6,992 nucleotides of DNA from an uncultured Clostridiaceae bacterium (GTDB taxonomy: Bacteria; Bacillota; Clostridia; Lachnospirales; Lachnospiraceae), in NCBI GenBank assembly GCA_947175375.1, contig CAMWMT010000141.1, positions 1 to 6,992 of the forward strand, in the 5' to 3' direction. This document shows, in pieces, positions 5,271 to 6,992 of the stretch. A program made the translations under genes and the position numbers. Numbering within the stretch: the stretch's first letter is position 1; every line of letters begins with the position of its first letter. The notes below the pieces were generated by a model, which saw only the letters and a program-made list of their open reading frames with translations, was not told where the DNA came from and searched no databases.

Positions 5271-6283
5271 AACAATCTGTAAAAGCGATTCTGCCGTATT
5301 TTCCATGGCTTCTCCTGATGCTTGGAGTGGATGCGTTTGCAGCGCTGCTCTTATGGCTTGCGGATGTACAGGCGTTTTACTCCATGGCAGCTGTAATTCT
5401 GCTTGCCACTCTTCTCTTCTTCTTTGCAGTATGCTTTGTCCTTATCCGTATGGAACGTAAAAGGAAACAGGCATTTTCTGATTTTCTCCATGTCCCGGAT
5501 GAATACCACGAGGAAGCACTGCTGAAAACCGTCAATATTGCGCAAAGAGAATCCATCCGCCTGCTTGGCAGGCATCTGCGTGACCATCAGGCTGCTTACG
5601 CCGGACTGCAGATGCAGATCAGCGATCAGGAAGAATATGTGGAATCCTGGGCACACGAGACCAAGACGCCTCTCTCGCTGCTGACCCTCCTTCTGGACAA
5701 TCGCCGCGATGAGCTGTCTGACGATATGGGTTTTAAGCTGGACCACATTCGGAACCGCATGCAGGAATCTGTTGACCAGATGCTGTTTTATGCGCGGTTA
5801 AAAGGATTCCGGAAAGATTATCTGTTCGAGCATATCCAGGTCCGTACAGCAATCGAAGAAGTGCTCGAAGATTACAGGCCTCTGCTTTTGGAAAAGCAGT
5901 TCCGGACCCAGCTTGGATTCTCTGACGATTTAGTCTATTCGGACCGGAGAGGCCTGCATTTTCTCCTTGGACAGGTCATCAGCAATTCCATCAAGTACTG
6001 CAGTCCGGAACCGGAACTGTCTTTTTCCTTTTTCCGGCAGGATGATCGCTGTATTCTCTGCATCCAAGACAATGGGATCGGTGTGCGCAGCTGCGATCTG
6101 CCTTATATTTTTGAAAAAGGATTTACCGGAGATTCCGGCGAAGGAAGAAAGAAAGCCACCGGCATGGGGCTGTATCTTGCCAACGAAATGGCAAAAGAAC
6201 TGAATCTGACACTGGAAGCCCGCTCCCGGTGGGGAGAGGGCTTTGAGATGCAGATCTCCTTTCCGGTGGTTCATTACACCTGA
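5267..6283 (+). CDS. Intramembrane-sensing sensor histidine kinase (BceS-like)
   Basis: A 338-residue kinase, close to the usual BceS length. Two membrane helices (about 11-32 and 38-60) are joined by only about five residues, so there is no outside sensor domain. A charged linker (61-120) leads to the dimerisation helix with phospho-acceptor His130 in AHETKTPLS. The ATP-binding domain shows the N box NSIKY (240-244), G1 DNGIGV (268-273), an F box with IFEKGFTG (281-288) and G2 GMGLYL (299-304). In Bce-type systems such kinases do not detect the antibiotic themselves: the transporter's activity is relayed through the membrane (flux sensing). The neighbouring transporter genes fit this. The start ATG 5267 overlaps the regulator stop, with GGAGG at 5255-5259 upstream. 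Confidence 0.95.
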   Translation: MKQSVKAILPYFPWLLLMLGVDAFAALLLWLADVQAFYSMAAVILLATLLFFFAVCFVLIRMERKRKQAFSDFLHVPDEYHEEALLKTVNIAQRESIRLLGRHLRDHQAAYAGLQMQISDQEEYVESWAHETKTPLSLLTLLLDNRRDELSDDMGFKLDHIRNRMQESVDQMLFYARLKGFRKDYLFEHIQVRTAIEEVLEDYRPLLLEKQFRTQLGFSDDLVYSDRRGLHFLLGQVISNSIKYCSPEPELSFSFFRQDDRCILCIQDNGIGVRSCDLPYIFEKGFTGDSGEGRKKATGMGLYLANEMAKELNLTLEARSRWGEGFEMQISFPVVHYT

Positions 6284-6292
6284 TCTCAAAGC
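6240..6292. repeat. 10-bp perfect inverted repeat across the convergent gene ends
   Basis: GCTTTGAGAT (6240-6249) and ATCTCAAAGC (6283-6292) are exact complements 33 bases apart. They cover the last codons of the kinase gene and reach the stop codon of the convergent ATPase gene. A shorter competing hairpin GAGAT-GCAG-ATCTC (6245-6258) shares the left arm. There is no U-tract on either side, so this is not a standard intrinsic terminator, but it could shape the 3' ends of both transcripts. Confidence 0.35.
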
Positions 6293-6992
6293 TAGTCGTC
6301 CCCCAGCAGTCTTTTCAGCAGATACTTCCGGCTGTTAATGAACATCTCCGTTACCTGATAGCTGTCGGTCTCTTCATAGCTGCACCGATGCACCGGACCG
6401 TCATCAAACGTCCAGATATCAGCGCCAGGGATCCCAAGAAGGATCGGGGAATGGGTAACAATGATAAACTGCGACTCCTGCCTGGCGCATTCGTGGATCT
6501 CCATCAGCAGTGTCAACTGCCTCTGGGGCGACAAGGCCGCTTCCGGCTCATCCAGCAGATACAGGCCATTGGGTTTCAGATGCCTCTGGGCGATGGCAAG
6601 GAAACTCTCCCCATGAGATTTCTCATGATACCGCTCTGACGGATGAAGTTCATCTGCATAATCCTTCTCTTTGGTAGCCACATTATAGAAACTTTCCGCC
6701 CGAAGAAAATATCCCCATCCGGCTTTGTGAATCCCTCTGGAAATCCGTATGGCATCATACAGTTCTGAATGCGAATCATAGGTAGAAAACCGATAGTTCT
6801 TCGTTCCACCCTCTGGATTGAAGCCCTCCGCGATGGCAATGGCCTCAAGAAGCGTAGACTTCCCACTTCCATTTTCCCCGACAAAAAACGTGATGGGACT
6901 GGTAAATACAATCTGGCTCATTTCTCTGATGGCTTTAATCTCTCTTATATAACTGTTACGTGCGACTCGGGCCCAGGTGATGGATATGCTTT
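6292..6992 (-). CDS. Small stand-alone AAA/ABC-type ATPase (COG3910-like), start beyond window edge
   Basis: A minus-strand frame that stops at TAG 6294-6292 and stays open to the right edge. Counted from the internal Met at 6921 it has 209 residues, with 23 more codons open upstream. Those upstream residues (NSYIREIKAIREMSQIVF) look like the normal beginning of this family, and no ribosome binding site precedes Met 6921, so the true start lies outside. Counting from Met 6921: Walker A GENGSGKST (15-23), SHGES signature (102-106), Walker B LYLLDEPEAAL with Asp124 and Glu125, SPQRQ after it, and switch His157 in VTHSP. The protein has the head-domain motifs of RecF/SMC-type ATPases but no visible long coiled coil. 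Its cellular role is unknown. It converges on the Bce-like operon with eight bases between the stops, so it is probably a separate transcription unit. Confidence 0.88.
   Translation of the reverse strand, partial: SISITWARVARNSYIREIKAIREMSQIVFTSPITFFVGENGSGKSTLLEAIAIAEGFNPEGGTKNYRFSTYDSHSELYDAIRISRGIHKAGWGYFLRAESFYNVATKEKDYADELHPSERYHEKSHGESFLAIAQRHLKPNGLYLLDEPEAALSPQRQLTLLMEIHECARQESQFIIVTHSPILLGIPGADIWTFDDGPVHRCSYEETDSYQVTEMFINSRKYLLKRLLGDD

Noticed and set aside
4638..5306. 222-codon minus-strand open frame
   Set aside because: It is antisense to the response regulator and kinase start, both with intact motifs.
6292..6921. AAA ATPase as a fifth member of the Bce-like operon
   Set aside because: It is on the opposite strand and convergent, so it cannot share the transcript. 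A functional link is not supported by position alone.

Overview
The window looks like chromosomal DNA from a Gram-positive, anaerobic, Clostridia-type bacterium, most likely a Lachnospiraceae-like acetogen relative. This is inferred from three things: strong AGGAGG-type ribosome binding sites with GTG and TTG starts, a Bce-type peptide-antibiotic module, and a methylene-THF reductase/Rnf-type protein of the acetyl-CoA (Wood-Ljungdahl) pathway. I cannot name the species from sequence alone. There is no tRNA, rRNA, CRISPR array, transposase or recognisable mobile element.

Left part (1-1194, minus strand): the 5' 398 codons of a gene that runs off the left edge. It encodes a MetV domain (the cysteine-rich C-terminal-type domain of methylene-THF reductase) fused in one chain to an RnfC-type NADH/FMN electron-input domain. 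In the acetogen literature MetV, MetF and RnfC2 are described as separate subunits of one complex, so a single-chain MetV-RnfC is the most interesting item here. The gene starts at a TTG with a good Shine-Dalgarno and has a 5' leader containing a long imperfect hairpin.

Divergent intergenic region (1195-1605): about 410 bases holding the minus-strand promoter and hairpin leader of metV-rnfC, an AT-rich block near 1360-1390, a candidate extended -10 promoter with an upstream inverted repeat for the plus-strand operon, a possible 17-codon leader ORF, and a strong ribosome binding site.

Middle (1606-6283, plus strand): a four-gene Bce-like detoxification module in the order ABC ATPase, ten-helix FtsX-type permease, OmpR-family response regulator, and short-loop intramembrane-sensing histidine kinase. 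ATPase and permease overlap by 11 bases, regulator and kinase by 4 bases, and a 157-base gap separates the two pairs. By analogy with BceAB-RS, the transporter would both remove a cell-wall-active peptide from its lipid target and pass its activity to the kinase, which phosphorylates the regulator to raise transporter expression. The actual ligand cannot be read from the sequence.

Right part (6292-6992, minus strand): a convergent gene, eight bases from the kinase stop, for a small stand-alone AAA/ABC-type ATPase. It is open through the right edge, so its true start lies outside. A 10-bp perfect inverted repeat spans the convergent gene ends.
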